A program made the translations under genes and the position numbers. DNA of 45,238 bases, taken from the NCBI GenBank assembly GCA_937922595.1, contig CALAIY010000102.1:1-45238 (forward strand). The letters are read 5' to 3'. Shown here in pieces: positions 33,440 to 42,381 of the stretch. Position 1 is the stretch's first letter, and each line of letters starts with the position of its first letter. Origin of the DNA: an uncultured Verrucomicrobiales bacterium (GTDB lineage: Bacteria; Verrucomicrobiota; Verrucomicrobiia; Verrucomicrobiales; DEV007). Below the pieces are notes generated by a model. The model searched no databases, was not told where the DNA came from, and worked only from the letters and a program-made list of their open reading frames with translations.

Positions 33440-34240
33440 TTACGAAGCTATTTGGTGCTCGCTGGTGGTGAGACTTTTGGCCTGATCGACCCAGTTTTCG
33501 CGCTGAATACGACCGGTGAAGGCTAGGCGGCGATTGGCCATCCAGATGTTGTAGTCGGTCCAATCGGCGATTTGTTGGTAGCGATAAATGCCGAAGGTGT
33601 TGAGCTTTTCTTGGAGGATGGCTCCGATGCCTTTGATTTCGGTAAGGTCGTCGTGTCCGGTGGGGGGATCGGGGAAGATGATGCCGAGGCCGCTATCGAT
33701 GGAGACGGTTTCTCCGGGGTATTTCGCCAAGAGTGGTGCGTAATCGAAGGTGCCAGTAGGGGGCTTCTCGTCGGGATCATCCACGAAAGTGACTTCATCG
33801 AGGGGGAAGGCTGCGGGAGATCTTCCGTTGCGCTTTTTACTTTTCGTTGAAGCGAGCGCGGTGACGACGGCGACGCTGGAGCGAAGGCTATCGGATTCGG
33901 CGCGGCTAGCGGCGACCTCTTTGGTGCGCTCGGTGAGGGTGGTCTCAAGTGCGGCGATACGGGCGTCGCGTTGGGCGATTAGGTCTTCGAGTTCGGAGTG
34001 ATCAGATGTGGTAAGTCCAGGTTCGTCGGGAAGGGGGAGTGGGGCGTTTCCAAGGCCGAAATTAATCGGGCGGCACTCTTCGGGGACTCGTTTTAGCAAT
34101 GCATCACGCTCGGCTTCGAGGTGGGCGAGCGGGCGGTGCCAGCGCCAAAAGGCGTAGGCGAAACCGAGGAGTGCAAAAAGGGCGCATCCCCAGAGCTGGC
34201 TAGCGGTGAGATTGGAGATTACGAATTGGAGCTTTTCCAT
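33440..34240 (-). CDS. Membrane-anchored coiled-coil protein with helix-hairpin-helix domain
   Basis: A 266-residue protein. One N-terminal transmembrane helix (residues ~13-32, LWGCALFALLGFAYAFW), then a coiled coil (~75-125, SELEDLIAQRDARIAALETT) and a Lys/Arg-Pro linker. The C-terminal ~70 residues are a helix-hairpin-helix-like module: DDLTEIKGIGAILQEKLNTF, then GIYRYQQIADWTDYNI. The same module type is found at the end of some envelope proteins and NADH-quinone oxidoreductase E-like subunits. Function unknown. Last gene of a three-gene minus-strand run after the OmpA-like gene, so an envelope role is likely. Confidence 0.75.
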   Translation of the reverse strand: MEKLQFVISNLTASQLWGCALFALLGFAYAFWRWHRPLAHLEAERDALLKRVPEECRPINFGLGNAPLPLPDEPGLTTSDHSELEDLIAQRDARIAALETTLTERTKEVAASRAESDSLRSSVAVVTALASTKSKKRNGRSPAAFPLDEVTFVDDPDEKPPTGTFDYAPLLAKYPGETVSIDSGLGIIFPDPPTGHDDLTEIKGIGAILQEKLNTFGIYRYQQIADWTDYNIWMANRRLAFTGRIQRENWVDQAKSLTTSEHQIAS

Positions 34241-34266
34241 GGTGCAGGGGGGGGGCGGAGGGATGG

Positions 34267-34452
34267 CTAAGAGGCGGGGGAGTCTTCACTCATTGCTCGG
34301 AGGCGAGCGATTTCAGTGCGAAGGTCGGCGGCGCGGCGGCGGTGGGTGCGCCAGATGCGTCGGCCAATTCCAAGGCCGAGCCAGTAGAAGGCAAGCCCAA
34401 GGATGGTGATAACGATGGCGGTGATAAGAAAGTAGCTAGATACGGGGCTCAT
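34267..34452 (-). CDS. Small single-pass membrane protein
   Basis: A 61-residue protein: a hydrophobic helix (YFLITAIVITILGLAFYWLG, residues ~7-26), an Arg-rich juxtamembrane stretch (GRRIWRTHRRRAADLR) and a helical, acidic tail (TEIARLRAMSEDS). It lies four bases downstream of the OmpA-like stop and 26 before the helix-hairpin-helix gene, consistent with one operon. It resembles the N-terminal anchor plus start of coiled coil in its downstream neighbour, so the two may interact (inference). Confidence 0.65.
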   Translation of the reverse strand: MSPVSSYFLITAIVITILGLAFYWLGLGIGRRIWRTHRRRAADLRTEIARLRAMSEDSPAS

Positions 34453-34456
34453 CGGT

Positions 34457-35233
34457 TTAGCGGGGTGGGAAGAGGTGGAATTCTACGCGGCGGTCGCGCC
34501 AGGCATCGGAGGCTTTCTTGCGCTTTCCGGCAGCGGGGTAGTGGGCGGCTTCGAGGCGATCTGATGGGGCACCTGCGGCTATGAGTGCATCAAGTATTGT
34601 TCTTGCGCGAAGATCCCCGATTTCTGGGGCATTCGTGGCTTCCGAGTGAGCATCGGTATGGCCGCCAACGATTACGGATAGGCCATCAGGCAGGCTGGCG
34701 AGTCGGGCGGCAGCCTTGGTGATTCCTTCACGTGAATTCGCTGGTAGGTCGGTTTTGGCTGCTCCGAAATACACTGCGTGGAGATTGAGTGAGCGAATGA
34801 ATTTGCGATTCTCTGGAGTGTCCGAGATCTGACTACTAGTGGGCGGTGTCTTGGGCTCCGCAGCTGGTATTTCGCTGCTAGATAAGGTTTCAACCTCGGA
34901 TGAGAGGATCGCTTCAGGGGCGGCGGCGATGGCCATCTCGGTTTCCAGCTGCTTAATTTGCGTGGTTTCAGGGGTGGCTGCTATTTCGATGCCTGGCACT
35001 GCAATTGGCTCGGGGATTACTGCTGGCTTCGAGGTGGGGCTTGATGGCTGCTCCGGAAGTGCTGAAACCGGGATGATTCCTGTCGGGCTAGCCGGAGTGT
35101 TCGCTGCTGCAGTCTCATTTGAGGCCGTCGGATTGTTCCTGAAGGCGCGGGAGATAGCTTCCACTGGCGGGTGGGATGCCAGAGTGAGGATGGCGACTAG
35201 ACCGAAAAATAGGCTCGTGAAGAGGACTCGCAT
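34457..35233 (-). CDS. OmpA-family protein
   Basis: A 258-residue exported protein. N-terminal hydrophobic signal (LFTSLFFGLVAILTLAS), then a long Pro/Ala/Glu/Thr-rich spacer (~35-140) and a C-terminal OmpA/Pal peptidoglycan-binding domain (~145-258): NLHAVYFGAAKTDLPANS, VIVGGHTDAHSE, IGDLRARTILDALIAAGA and WRDRRVEFHLF. The Asp and Arg that hold diaminopimelate in this family (TD and RR) are present. It probably links the outer envelope to the cell wall. First gene of a three-gene run. Upstream (35234-35498) lies an A/T-rich region with TTACTGTAGTTA (35273-35284). Confidence 0.88.
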   Translation of the reverse strand: MRVLFTSLFFGLVAILTLASHPPVEAISRAFRNNPTASNETAAANTPASPTGIIPVSALPEQPSSPTSKPAVIPEPIAVPGIEIAATPETTQIKQLETEMAIAAAPEAILSSEVETLSSSEIPAAEPKTPPTSSQISDTPENRKFIRSLNLHAVYFGAAKTDLPANSREGITKAAARLASLPDGLSVIVGGHTDAHSEATNAPEIGDLRARTILDALIAAGAPSDRLEAAHYPAAGKRKKASDAWRDRRVEFHLFPPR

Positions 35234-35294
35234 AATCTTCCATTCGTGCGCGCCCTTTCAGGTGCGCTTGGTTTACTGTAGTTAAAAAATAGCA

Positions 35295-35312
35295 GGCCTT
35301 AATAGAAAGGCC
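35295..35312. other. Hairpin in the region between ompA-like gene and acnA
   Basis: GGCCTT (35295-35300), six-base loop, AAGGCC (35307-35312). Read on the minus strand it is followed by TGCTATTTTTTAAC, which looks like a weak terminator but faces into the OmpA-like gene's own leader. It may be a transcript-leader structure or a barrier against antisense transcription. Nothing else was recognised in 35234-35498. Confidence 0.35.
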
Positions 35313-35498
35313 GGCGGGGATATACATAGTTTTAGCAGGCGTTGGGGGGCGCTGGCTAGAGAAAACGAGACTCTTTTTCGGGAAAACTCTTTTTTCTGAC
35401 TCGGGCTCTTTTCTTGCGGCTCTCCGGCGTTTCGCTATGAGTAGTCACACCCTCCCTCTGAGGGCTTTCACCCATTTCTCTTACCCTTTCGATATTCA

Positions 35499-38291
35499 GT
35501 GGATCAGTACCTTCGTTCCTTCAAAACCGGCAGCGATGCCGATGGCAAATTTGTGTCACTTCCAGCGCTCCGTGATGCGGGTGTTGCTCCAAACCTTGAC
35601 CGCCTTCCTGTCTCAATTCGGATTGTGCTTGAGTCCGTATTGCGAAATTGCGATGGAAAGAAAGTGAGCGATGCGGATGTGAAGAATCTCGCGGGCTGGA
35701 ATGCGAAAGCCCCAGGTGACTACGAGATTCCCTTCACGGTTGCTCGAATCGTTCTTCAGGATTTTACGGGAGTGCCTCTTCTCGTGGATGTGGCTGCGAT
35801 GCGCGATGCTGCGGTGAAGCAGGGCGCGGATCCGAGTGCGGTGGAGCCGCTTGTGCCGGTAGACCTTGTGGTCGATCACTCGGTGCAGGTCGATTTTGCT
35901 GGCTCGCAAAACGCGCTCGATCGCAATATGCAGATCGAATTCATTCGTAACCGCGAGCGCTACGAGTTCCTGAAGTGGGGGCAGCAAGCCTTCGATACAT
36001 TTTCGGTGGTTCCTCCAGGGATCGGCATCGTTCACCAGGTGAATCTTGAGTTCCTCGCGAAAGGCGTGCTGGACAAAACGGATGTTTTCTATCCCGATAC
36101 TCTAGTGGGCACGGACTCGCACACGACCATGATTAATGGTCTGGGAGTCGTAGGCTGGGGAGTTGGCGGTATTGAGGCAGAGGCCGGAATGCTTGGCCAG
36201 CCGGTCACCTTCCTCGTTCCTGAAGTCGTCGGTGTTTACCTTCATGGCGCGCTTGCTGAGGGCGTCACGGCTACTGATCTTACTCTTAAGGTCACGCAGA
36301 TGCTTCGTGCGCACGGTGTTGTCGGTAAGTTCGTCGAATTTTATGGGCCGGGTGCTGAGGCGTTGTCTCTTCCTGATCGTGCGACGATTGCAAACATGGC
36401 TCCAGAATACGGTGCGACCATGGGCTTTTTCCCGGTTGATTCGGAGACGATTTCTTACCTCCGTGGCACTGGGCGCAGTGAGGAGCTTTGCCGCACTGTC
36501 GAAAATTACTACTCCGCCCAGGAGTTGTTCGGCATCCCGAAGAAAGGCGATATTGATTACACGGATGAGCTCGAGCTTGATCTCGGCACTGTCGTGCCAG
36601 CAGTCTCTGGCCCTAAGCGCCCGCAAGATCGCATTGACGTGCCAGATCTTGCTGATCGCTTCAATGCGCTGTTTGAGATGCCCGTTGCTGAAGGTGGCTT
36701 CGGTCTCCCCGCTGACGCGCGAAACACCCGGGTTCCCATTCACCTGGACTCCCCAGCAGGCGAGTTCGATAATCCGCTCATCGAAGGCGAGACCATCACT
36801 GCGATCGACACCCATACCGAACTCGGCCATGGCTCGATTCTCATCGCCGCCATCACCAGCTGCACGAATACTTCAAACCCAAGCGTGATGCTCGCCGCGG
36901 GACTTGTGGCGAAGAAGGCCAATGAGAAAGGCCTCAAAGTCGCTTCCTATGTGAAGTCCTCCCTTGGGCCAGGCTCCCGAGTTGTCACTGACTATCTTGA
37001 AGCCACTGATCTTCAGAAAGAGCTCGATACGCTCGGCTTCCAGACGGTCGGCTATGGCTGCACGACGTGCATCGGCAATGCTGGGCCGCTTCACCCCACG
37101 ATCGATGGAGCTATCAAAGAGGGCGATCTTGTCTGCGCCTCAGTCCTTTCCGGGAATCGAAATTTCGAAGCTCGAATTCACGGAGCGATCAAAGCGAATT
37201 TCTTGATGTCTCCGCCGCTCGTAGTCGCCTACGCACTTGCGGGCCGCGTTGATCTTGATCTCACCAAGGATCCTCTCGGCACAGATCAGGACGGGGAGCC
37301 CGTCTTCCTTGCTGATCTTTGGCCTACACTTCAGGAAGTAAAAGATCTCCTGTCCAGTGCACTCAAGCCAGAGGTTTACGAAAAACTCTACGGCGATTTC
37401 AATAGCGCTAATCCCAAGTGGGCTGAGATCCCGGGCAAGACCGGTGCCGCTTACGAGTGGGATGATTCATCCACTTACATTCAGCTTCCACCGTTCTTTG
37501 AAGGCTATGATGGTTCACTTTCTGATATTACAGATATCCACGATGCCCGCCCGCTGGGAATTTTCGGTGATTCGGTGACGACCGATCACATCAGCCCCGC
37601 TGGAGCAATCAAAGCAGATTCGCCCGCTGGTAAATATCTTAGCGACAATGGCGTCGCGGAAGCTTCGTTTAATAGCTTCGGCTCTCGCCGGGGCAACGAC
37701 CGCGTGATGACTCGCGGTACATTCGGCAATGTGCGGATTAAGAACCTTATGGTTCCCGGCACCGAAGGTGGCTACACGACCTACTTCGGAGAAACTGACG
37801 TTCCTGCGCTCGAGAATCCTAAGTCCACCGATACCGGCACGCCGACGCATATCTACAATGCTTGCAATGCTTACCAGGCTGCCGGCACCCCGCTGATCGT
37901 GATTGGTGGTGAAGACTACGGCATGGGCTCTTCGCGTGACTGGGCGGCCAAAGGCACGCGCCTTCTCGGTGTAAAAGCCGTGATCACAAAATCCTTCGAG
38001 CGCATTCACCGAAGTAACTTGGTGGGTATGGGCGTCCTTCCGCTGAATTTCAAAGACAGCGCCGACTACGATGCTGCCACCGCACAGCATGATGCTACCT
38101 TTAGCATCGTGGGGCTCAGTAATGACACACAGCCCCGTAGTGAAGTGACGCTAGTCGTGAAATTGGCTGATGGTAGCGAGAGTCGCTACCCGCTCATTGT
38201 TCGTATCGATACACCTGTCGAGATTGACTACTACCGTGCAGGAGGAATTCTTCCTTATGTGCTCGCTCAGATTTTGGAAGCCTCTGCGTAG
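35499..38291 (+). CDS. acnA: Aconitate hydratase AcnA
   Basis: A 930-residue [4Fe-4S] enzyme of the citric acid cycle that interconverts citrate and isocitrate. The iron-sulfur ligands are in [13 protein letters not shown] and [14 protein letters not shown]; other signatures are [44 protein letters not shown] and the swivelling domain with [17 protein letters not shown]. Start is GTG at 35499, which gives the expected N-terminus [10 protein letters not shown] before [11 protein letters not shown]; the ATG at 35437 is in another frame. It is monocistronic, followed by a long hairpin at 38331-38361. Confidence 0.96.
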   Translation: MDQYLRSFKTGSDADGKFVSLPALRDAGVAPNLDRLPVSIRIVLESVLRNCDGKKVSDADVKNLAGWNAKAPGDYEIPFTVARIVLQDFTGVPLLVDVAAMRDAAVKQGADPSAVEPLVPVDLVVDHSVQVDFAGSQNALDRNMQIEFIRNRERYEFLKWGQQAFDTFSVVPPGIGIVHQVNLEFLAKGVLDKTDVFYPDTLVGTDSHTTMINGLGVVGWGVGGIEAEAGMLGQPVTFLVPEVVGVYLHGALAEGVTATDLTLKVTQMLRAHGVVGKFVEFYGPGAEALSLPDRATIANMAPEYGATMGFFPVDSETISYLRGTGRSEELCRTVENYYSAQELFGIPKKGDIDYTDELELDLGTVVPAVSGPKRPQDRIDVPDLADRFNALFEMPVAEGGFGLPADARNTRVPIHLDSPAGEFDNPLIEGETITAIDTHTELGHGSILIAAITSCTNTSNPSVMLAAGLVAKKANEKGLKVASYVKSSLGPGSRVVTDYLEATDLQKELDTLGFQTVGYGCTTCIGNAGPLHPTIDGAIKEGDLVCASVLSGNRNFEARIHGAIKANFLMSPPLVVAYALAGRVDLDLTKDPLGTDQDGEPVFLADLWPTLQEVKDLLSSALKPEVYEKLYGDFNSANPKWAEIPGKTGAAYEWDDSSTYIQLPPFFEGYDGSLSDITDIHDARPLGIFGDSVTTDHISPAGAIKADSPAGKYLSDNGVAEASFNSFGSRRGNDRVMTRGTFGNVRIKNLMVPGTEGGYTTYFGETDVPALENPKSTDTGTPTHIYNACNAYQAAGTPLIVIGGEDYGMGSSRDWAAKGTRLLGVKAVITKSFERIHRSNLVGMGVLPLNFKDSADYDAATAQHDATFSIVGLSNDTQPRSEVTLVVKLADGSESRYPLIVRIDTPVEIDYYRAGGILPYVLAQILEASA

Positions 38292-38330
38292 CAGGGAGTT
38301 AGTGATGCTTCATTGACGGAGCCCTTCATT

Positions 38331-38361
38331 CCTCGTAACATGTCCATGACGTGTTACGAGG
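38331..38361 (+). other. 31-nt near-perfect hairpin after acnA, over the next start codon
   Basis: CCTCGTAACA (38331-38340) pairs perfectly with TGTTACGAGG (38352-38361); the inner TGTC (38341-38344) and GACG (38348-38351) add three pairs and one G-T wobble, leaving a CAT loop. That is about 14 bp of stem. It lies 40 bases after the acnA stop with no T tract and covers the GTG (38351) assigned to the next gene. It could end acnA mRNA, protect its 3' end or control translation of the next gene. Confidence 0.6.
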
Positions 38362-38977
38362 TCTTCCCCCAGAAAAACCTTCGCCACCAGCGGAAGTTAG
38401 CAAAGCGGATTCTGAAAAGAAGCCGCCCGAGACTGCGTCTGCCGATGTAAGGGATCCAGCTTCAATTAGGGTGCCTTTCGTAGCCTCTCCTCATAAAAAA
38501 GTTCCGGGGACGCAGGCGAGTTGGATAAAGATGGATCTTTCGCTCATGCCCGAAGAGATCGCTGAGGAATTGGGTGTGGAGTTCGATAGTGTGAAGGCGT
38601 CGGCGACCGGATCTACAAAGGCACTTCCTGAAAAGCTGCGGCCAGCAGAGATCGGCGTTGATTATACCGACGAAGATAGCGATTTCTTCGCGGAGCAGAC
38701 AGGTGGCCTCGTGAGCCAGCTTCTTGCTGCAAATTGGGAGAATGCCCCCGATTCGCTCAAGGAGGACATCAATAAATTCCTCGACGAGGAACTTTCACGG
38801 TCGCTGGCAATCGTGCAGCCGGTCTCCGGAGGCGTGAAGCTCAAGGATAAGCCTGCCCGCTTGCGGACGCCCGATCATAGCTCTGATGCTGAGGGAACGT
38901 CTTCCTCTGTCGTGAATTTTATGAACGAAGATACGTTGTGGGGAGAAGATTTAGATCTTGATGAGCTAATTTCGTAG
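38351..38977 (+). CDS. Acidic hypothetical protein
   Basis: A 208-residue protein without recognised domain. It is soluble and acidic: Pro/Lys/Glu-rich start (GLPPEKPSPPAEVSKADSEK), a middle with TQASWIKMDLSLMPEEIAEE and VDYTDEDSDFFAEQTGG, a helix LKEDINKFLDEELSRSL and an acidic end NEDTLWGEDLDLDELIS. The start is uncertain: GTG 38351 lies inside a strong hairpin; a later ATG (38528) would remove 59 residues that still look coding. It is 60 bases after acnA and converges with the secreted protein at 38990. Confidence 0.6.
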   Translation: MLRGLPPEKPSPPAEVSKADSEKKPPETASADVRDPASIRVPFVASPHKKVPGTQASWIKMDLSLMPEEIAEELGVEFDSVKASATGSTKALPEKLRPAEIGVDYTDEDSDFFAEQTGGLVSQLLAANWENAPDSLKEDINKFLDEELSRSLAIVQPVSGGVKLKDKPARLRTPDHSSDAEGTSSSVVNFMNEDTLWGEDLDLDELIS

Positions 38978-38989
38978 TTCTTCTTTTTC

Positions 38990-40948
38990 CTAATCCGAGA
39001 GCGTCACGCGGAGGAAGCAGCGGCCTGTATTTCTGGCTGAGCCGATGGTCTCACGAGCCACAATTTCTTGCATACCACCGCCGGTGAGCGTGGCACTGAT
39101 GATTTCTACATCGTCGGTCCAATTGGTGAGATCGGCTGAGACTTCTACTTCGAAATTTATGCCTGCTGCGGGAAGGCGGGTAGGGAAGGAGGCTTCGATT
39201 AGTGTCCCATTGGTGGGCGTTTGCAGGAGGACGATTTCGGGGGCGTTTCCGATATTAGGTGTCGTGGGATCGGTGCCTGCGGCGAATTCGGCGAGATTCG
39301 CGATGCCATCTTGATCGGGGTCATCGAGCGGAGCTCGTTCGCTGGTGCTGGGGATATTTACTGCGGCCCAGGTGGCGAAGTCATCAATTGATGCCGGCTG
39401 GATGGAGGCTCGGACAAGGGCGTTGCTATCATCGGTGAAGGTGGTGTTGATGATCATTTGGCCGCTGTTGCTGAAATCAGAGAGGGCGAGATCGGCGACG
39501 GTCTTTCCGGTAAGAGAGCCGCCGGCGTGGGCGATGCTGAGGAGGTCGCCGTTGGTGTCCATTGCCCAGACTCCAAAGGCACGTGAACCATCGGCGCGGC
39601 GGAATTTTGCAGGGAAGGCTACTTGGCCGAGTGCATTGATCCGGGGCGCTCCAAAATTTTCGAAAAGAGCGCCGCTGATACCGATGGCGGTTTCGCCCGC
39701 ACGGGCAACAAGTCGGAGGGCTGAGGGGGTGCTGCCGACGTAGACGGCAGGAATATCGCCGACCCTAGCAGTGAAAGTGGCAGTGCCGATCGCATTGATC
39801 GCGGGGTCTCCGAGGGAGCTAATGGTGGCGCCTCCGGTGAAGCCAGGGGCTGGTGCACCGGTGACCACTGTGGTGAAAATATCTCCGGATCTTTTAATGA
39901 AAATGGCCTCGCTGTCGGTAAGTCCCGCCCAGAAGGCGGCGTTACCTGAGGCGGCATTACTTGGCAATCCGAATTCATAATAGGTTCCCTCACTAGCGGG
40001 CGCACTATTTCCTGCGATGGCGAGTGGCGTGAGATTTCCGCCGGATGCTGTCCACAGGCCATCAGCCTCTAAGGCGGTGGTGCCTTCAAGTGATGAGGAG
40101 ACGATGCCGTCTCCGGAATCTGGAGCTGGTGTGGTGGAGGGGGAAACGAGGGTGCCCGAGGTGCCGGATGCGGTTGCACCGCTCACGGCGACGAATGGGG
40201 GGCGGCCCATAAATCGCTCGGGATCGAATGTATTTCCGGGCGAAGGGCGGCGATAGATCCATGTCCCTTGGATGAAGACATTTCCGAATACATCGGGCGG
40301 CGTCACAATGCGCCAGTCTCTGCCTACGGCGTTGAATGTGACTTGGCCGTTGGTGCCCACGACGGGGGCTCCGAGTTCGTAGTAACGGAAATCGTTGCCG
40401 TCTGAGCCGAATACTTGGACGCCATTTTCGATGAAGTGGTAAGTCCGCATGTTTTCCAGGCAGACGAGCCAGCACTGGAGGTGAGGTGCTTCTTCGGGAG
40501 AACTTCGATCGATGATGGTGCCATCTCCGGTGACCCAGATGGCACTGTCGTTGTAATCGCGGATGCGGTATTGATCGCCGGCGGGCTCGTTTACAAAATC
40601 GGTGATGAACGCGGCGTTGCCATCTTCACCGAGATCGAGATCGCGCACGGATTCAATGATCACTCGGTAGTCCGCGCCATCGGCTAGACTACTGAAATTC
40701 TGATAGCCTCGAAAGGGAGATGTCGTGGTGCCGGAGGTGGCCAGGAGCTGGGGAGTCGCGCTGCCTGCGGAGAGGCGCCAGGCGCTAGAATTATCGGTAG
40801 TCTCCGAGATGTAAGCGATATCTCCGCGGCTATTAATTTGAGCATCGGAGTATTCGGCTCCGGAAGTGATGGTCTCGTAGGTGACCTGCGCGGAGGCGGG
40901 GAGTGCTGCGGCGAGAGCGAGGAAGGTGGGGACTGTAGTTTTTTTCAT
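38990..40948 (-). CDS. Secreted repeat protein (DUF7453/choice-of-anchor type)
   Basis: About 652 residues from ATG at 40948, chosen because it begins a signal peptide (MKKTTVPTFLALAAALPASA); the frame is open further upstream but that part lies inside the DUF1501 gene. The body has repeated units of the kind N-x-x-G-x-x-x-F/Y: INSRGDIAYIS, VGTNGQVTFNAVG, INAIGTATFTARV, INALGQVAFPAKF. This repeat is common in Planctomycetes/Verrucomicrobia exported proteins and may form a beta-propeller. Then comes a DPDQDGIANLAEFAAGTDPT calcium-type motif and a terminal module ending RCFLRVTLSD. Third gene of an operon behind DUF1800 and DUF1501. Confidence 0.8.
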   Translation of the reverse strand: MKKTTVPTFLALAAALPASAQVTYETITSGAEYSDAQINSRGDIAYISETTDNSSAWRLSAGSATPQLLATSGTTTSPFRGYQNFSSLADGADYRVIIESVRDLDLGEDGNAAFITDFVNEPAGDQYRIRDYNDSAIWVTGDGTIIDRSSPEEAPHLQCWLVCLENMRTYHFIENGVQVFGSDGNDFRYYELGAPVVGTNGQVTFNAVGRDWRIVTPPDVFGNVFIQGTWIYRRPSPGNTFDPERFMGRPPFVAVSGATASGTSGTLVSPSTTPAPDSGDGIVSSSLEGTTALEADGLWTASGGNLTPLAIAGNSAPASEGTYYEFGLPSNAASGNAAFWAGLTDSEAIFIKRSGDIFTTVVTGAPAPGFTGGATISSLGDPAINAIGTATFTARVGDIPAVYVGSTPSALRLVARAGETAIGISGALFENFGAPRINALGQVAFPAKFRRADGSRAFGVWAMDTNGDLLSIAHAGGSLTGKTVADLALSDFSNSGQMIINTTFTDDSNALVRASIQPASIDDFATWAAVNIPSTSERAPLDDPDQDGIANLAEFAAGTDPTTPNIGNAPEIVLLQTPTNGTLIEASFPTRLPAAGINFEVEVSADLTNWTDDVEIISATLTGGGMQEIVARETIGSARNTGRCFLRVTLSD

Positions 40949-40955
40949 GCCCGTG

Positions 40956-42377
40956 TTAGGAAAATGCGTTGAGGAACGGGATGGTCGGTAGCGAGCCGGG
41001 GGTGCCTTGGAGGACTTGAGAGATGTTTCCCGAAGGGACTCCGAGCCATTGCTGGAGGACGGTTTTGTAGATCTGGCGGAAATCGACGGTGGCGGCAAGA
41101 CTGTCGTTTTTGATGCGGTTGGCTTCGTTGAGGTTTGGGAGACTGCCGTAGAGTCCGGCATTGACGCCGCCACCCATGACGAAGACGGGAGCCGCCGCAC
41201 CGTGGTCGGTGCCATTGGTGCCGTTTTCGATTACTTTGCGACCGAATTCCGAGACGGTGAAGATACAGAGGCGATCCCAATTTCCTTGAGCCTTCATTTC
41301 TGAGATGAAGGCATCGAGACCTTCATTGAGCTCGGTGAGGAGTTGGTTGTGGCGTCCGCCAAGGGCGGCGATGGCGGCATTTGGATCGATTTGATCTGCG
41401 TGGGTGTCGTAGCCACCTTGCTCGACGTAATAGACTTCGGTATTGAGCCCGCCATTGATCATCGAGGCGATTTCGCGGAGGCGTCGGGCGAAGTAATTGT
41501 TGTCTTCCACGTCGTCCCATTTGCTGGAAGTGGGGAAGGTGGTGGCACCTGCTTCGAGGGCACATTTTACTGTGCGTGAGCTGATCATTGCAGATTGAGC
41601 GGCTTGTTGGACGTAGGCGAGGGCTGGATCGGTGCCCGAAATTCCTGAGACGAGCGGGTGATCGATCCCGGTCGCGCGCCGGTAGAGCGATTCCATCGTG
41701 GGGTCTTCAACTTGATAGCCATAGTCCTCATCACGCCAGCGGAAGGCATCGGGGCGTTCCATGCTGATGCCAGCAGTGCCTTCTTCGGAGAAGAATGCGA
41801 GATTTGGGCGGGAGTCGATATTCACTCCGATGGTGGGCTCACAGCCACCGGTGCCACTGCATTGGTGGTCGAAAAAACGGCCGAGCCATCCATCACGGAC
41901 AGGGGCGTTTGGCTGCGCCGTGTGCCAGTAGTCTGTGGAGGCGAAGTGGGATAGATTTGGATTATTGTAGCCAACGCCGTTGATAATGGCGAGATCACCT
42001 TCGCCCCACACAGAGTGTAGGCTGGAGAGTGCGGGGTGAAGGCCAAAGCCATCAGATAGATTGAGTACGCTGGATGCGGGGACGGCGAGGTTGGGGCGCT
42101 CGTCGTAGTAAATACTGCTGGCATTCTGGGCAGATACGTTTGCCGGGACGACGGTATTGAGCCCGTCGTTTCCACCGGTAAGCTGGACGACGAGGACGAT
42201 CGGTCCGTCTGCAGATCCGGGGCCATCGCTTGCGGCCATCGCTTGGTTTAAAAATCCCTCCCCAATGAATGCGGGGGCGGTGAATTTTGCGGCTGCTCCG
42301 AGAAGCGAGGTGCGGAGGACGTCGCGCCGGGTGAGGCGTGACGCGCCGGGGAGATCGTGGATAGGGTTGCGGCGCAT
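40956..42377 (-). CDS. DUF1501 family protein
   Basis: A 473-residue exported protein of the DUF1501 family, distantly related to sulfatase/alkaline phosphatase folds and nearly always paired with DUF1800. The N-terminus RLTRRDVLRTSLLGAAA looks like a twin-arginine signal. Family landmarks: VLVVQLTGGNDGLNTVVP, NLAVPASSVLNLSDGFGLHP, DYWHTAQP, QGGYDTHADQ and TVSEFGRKVIENGTNGTDHG. It starts four bases after the DUF1800 stop and is followed seven bases later by the secreted repeat protein, so the three are one operon. Biochemical role is not established. Confidence 0.92.
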   Translation of the reverse strand: MRRNPIHDLPGASRLTRRDVLRTSLLGAAAKFTAPAFIGEGFLNQAMAASDGPGSADGPIVLVVQLTGGNDGLNTVVPANVSAQNASSIYYDERPNLAVPASSVLNLSDGFGLHPALSSLHSVWGEGDLAIINGVGYNNPNLSHFASTDYWHTAQPNAPVRDGWLGRFFDHQCSGTGGCEPTIGVNIDSRPNLAFFSEEGTAGISMERPDAFRWRDEDYGYQVEDPTMESLYRRATGIDHPLVSGISGTDPALAYVQQAAQSAMISSRTVKCALEAGATTFPTSSKWDDVEDNNYFARRLREIASMINGGLNTEVYYVEQGGYDTHADQIDPNAAIAALGGRHNQLLTELNEGLDAFISEMKAQGNWDRLCIFTVSEFGRKVIENGTNGTDHGAAAPVFVMGGGVNAGLYGSLPNLNEANRIKNDSLAATVDFRQIYKTVLQQWLGVPSGNISQVLQGTPGSLPTIPFLNAFS

Positions 42378-42381
42378 GGTC

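Noticed and set aside
35437-35667. ATG at 35437 as aconitase start or separate gene
   Set aside because: It is in another frame and overlaps aconitase; GTG 35499 gives the expected N-terminus.
40949-41215. Extended N-terminus (89 residues) of the secreted repeat protein
   Set aside because: It lies inside the DUF1501 gene in another frame, is Ser/Pro-rich shadow sequence, and the signal peptide starts at 40948.
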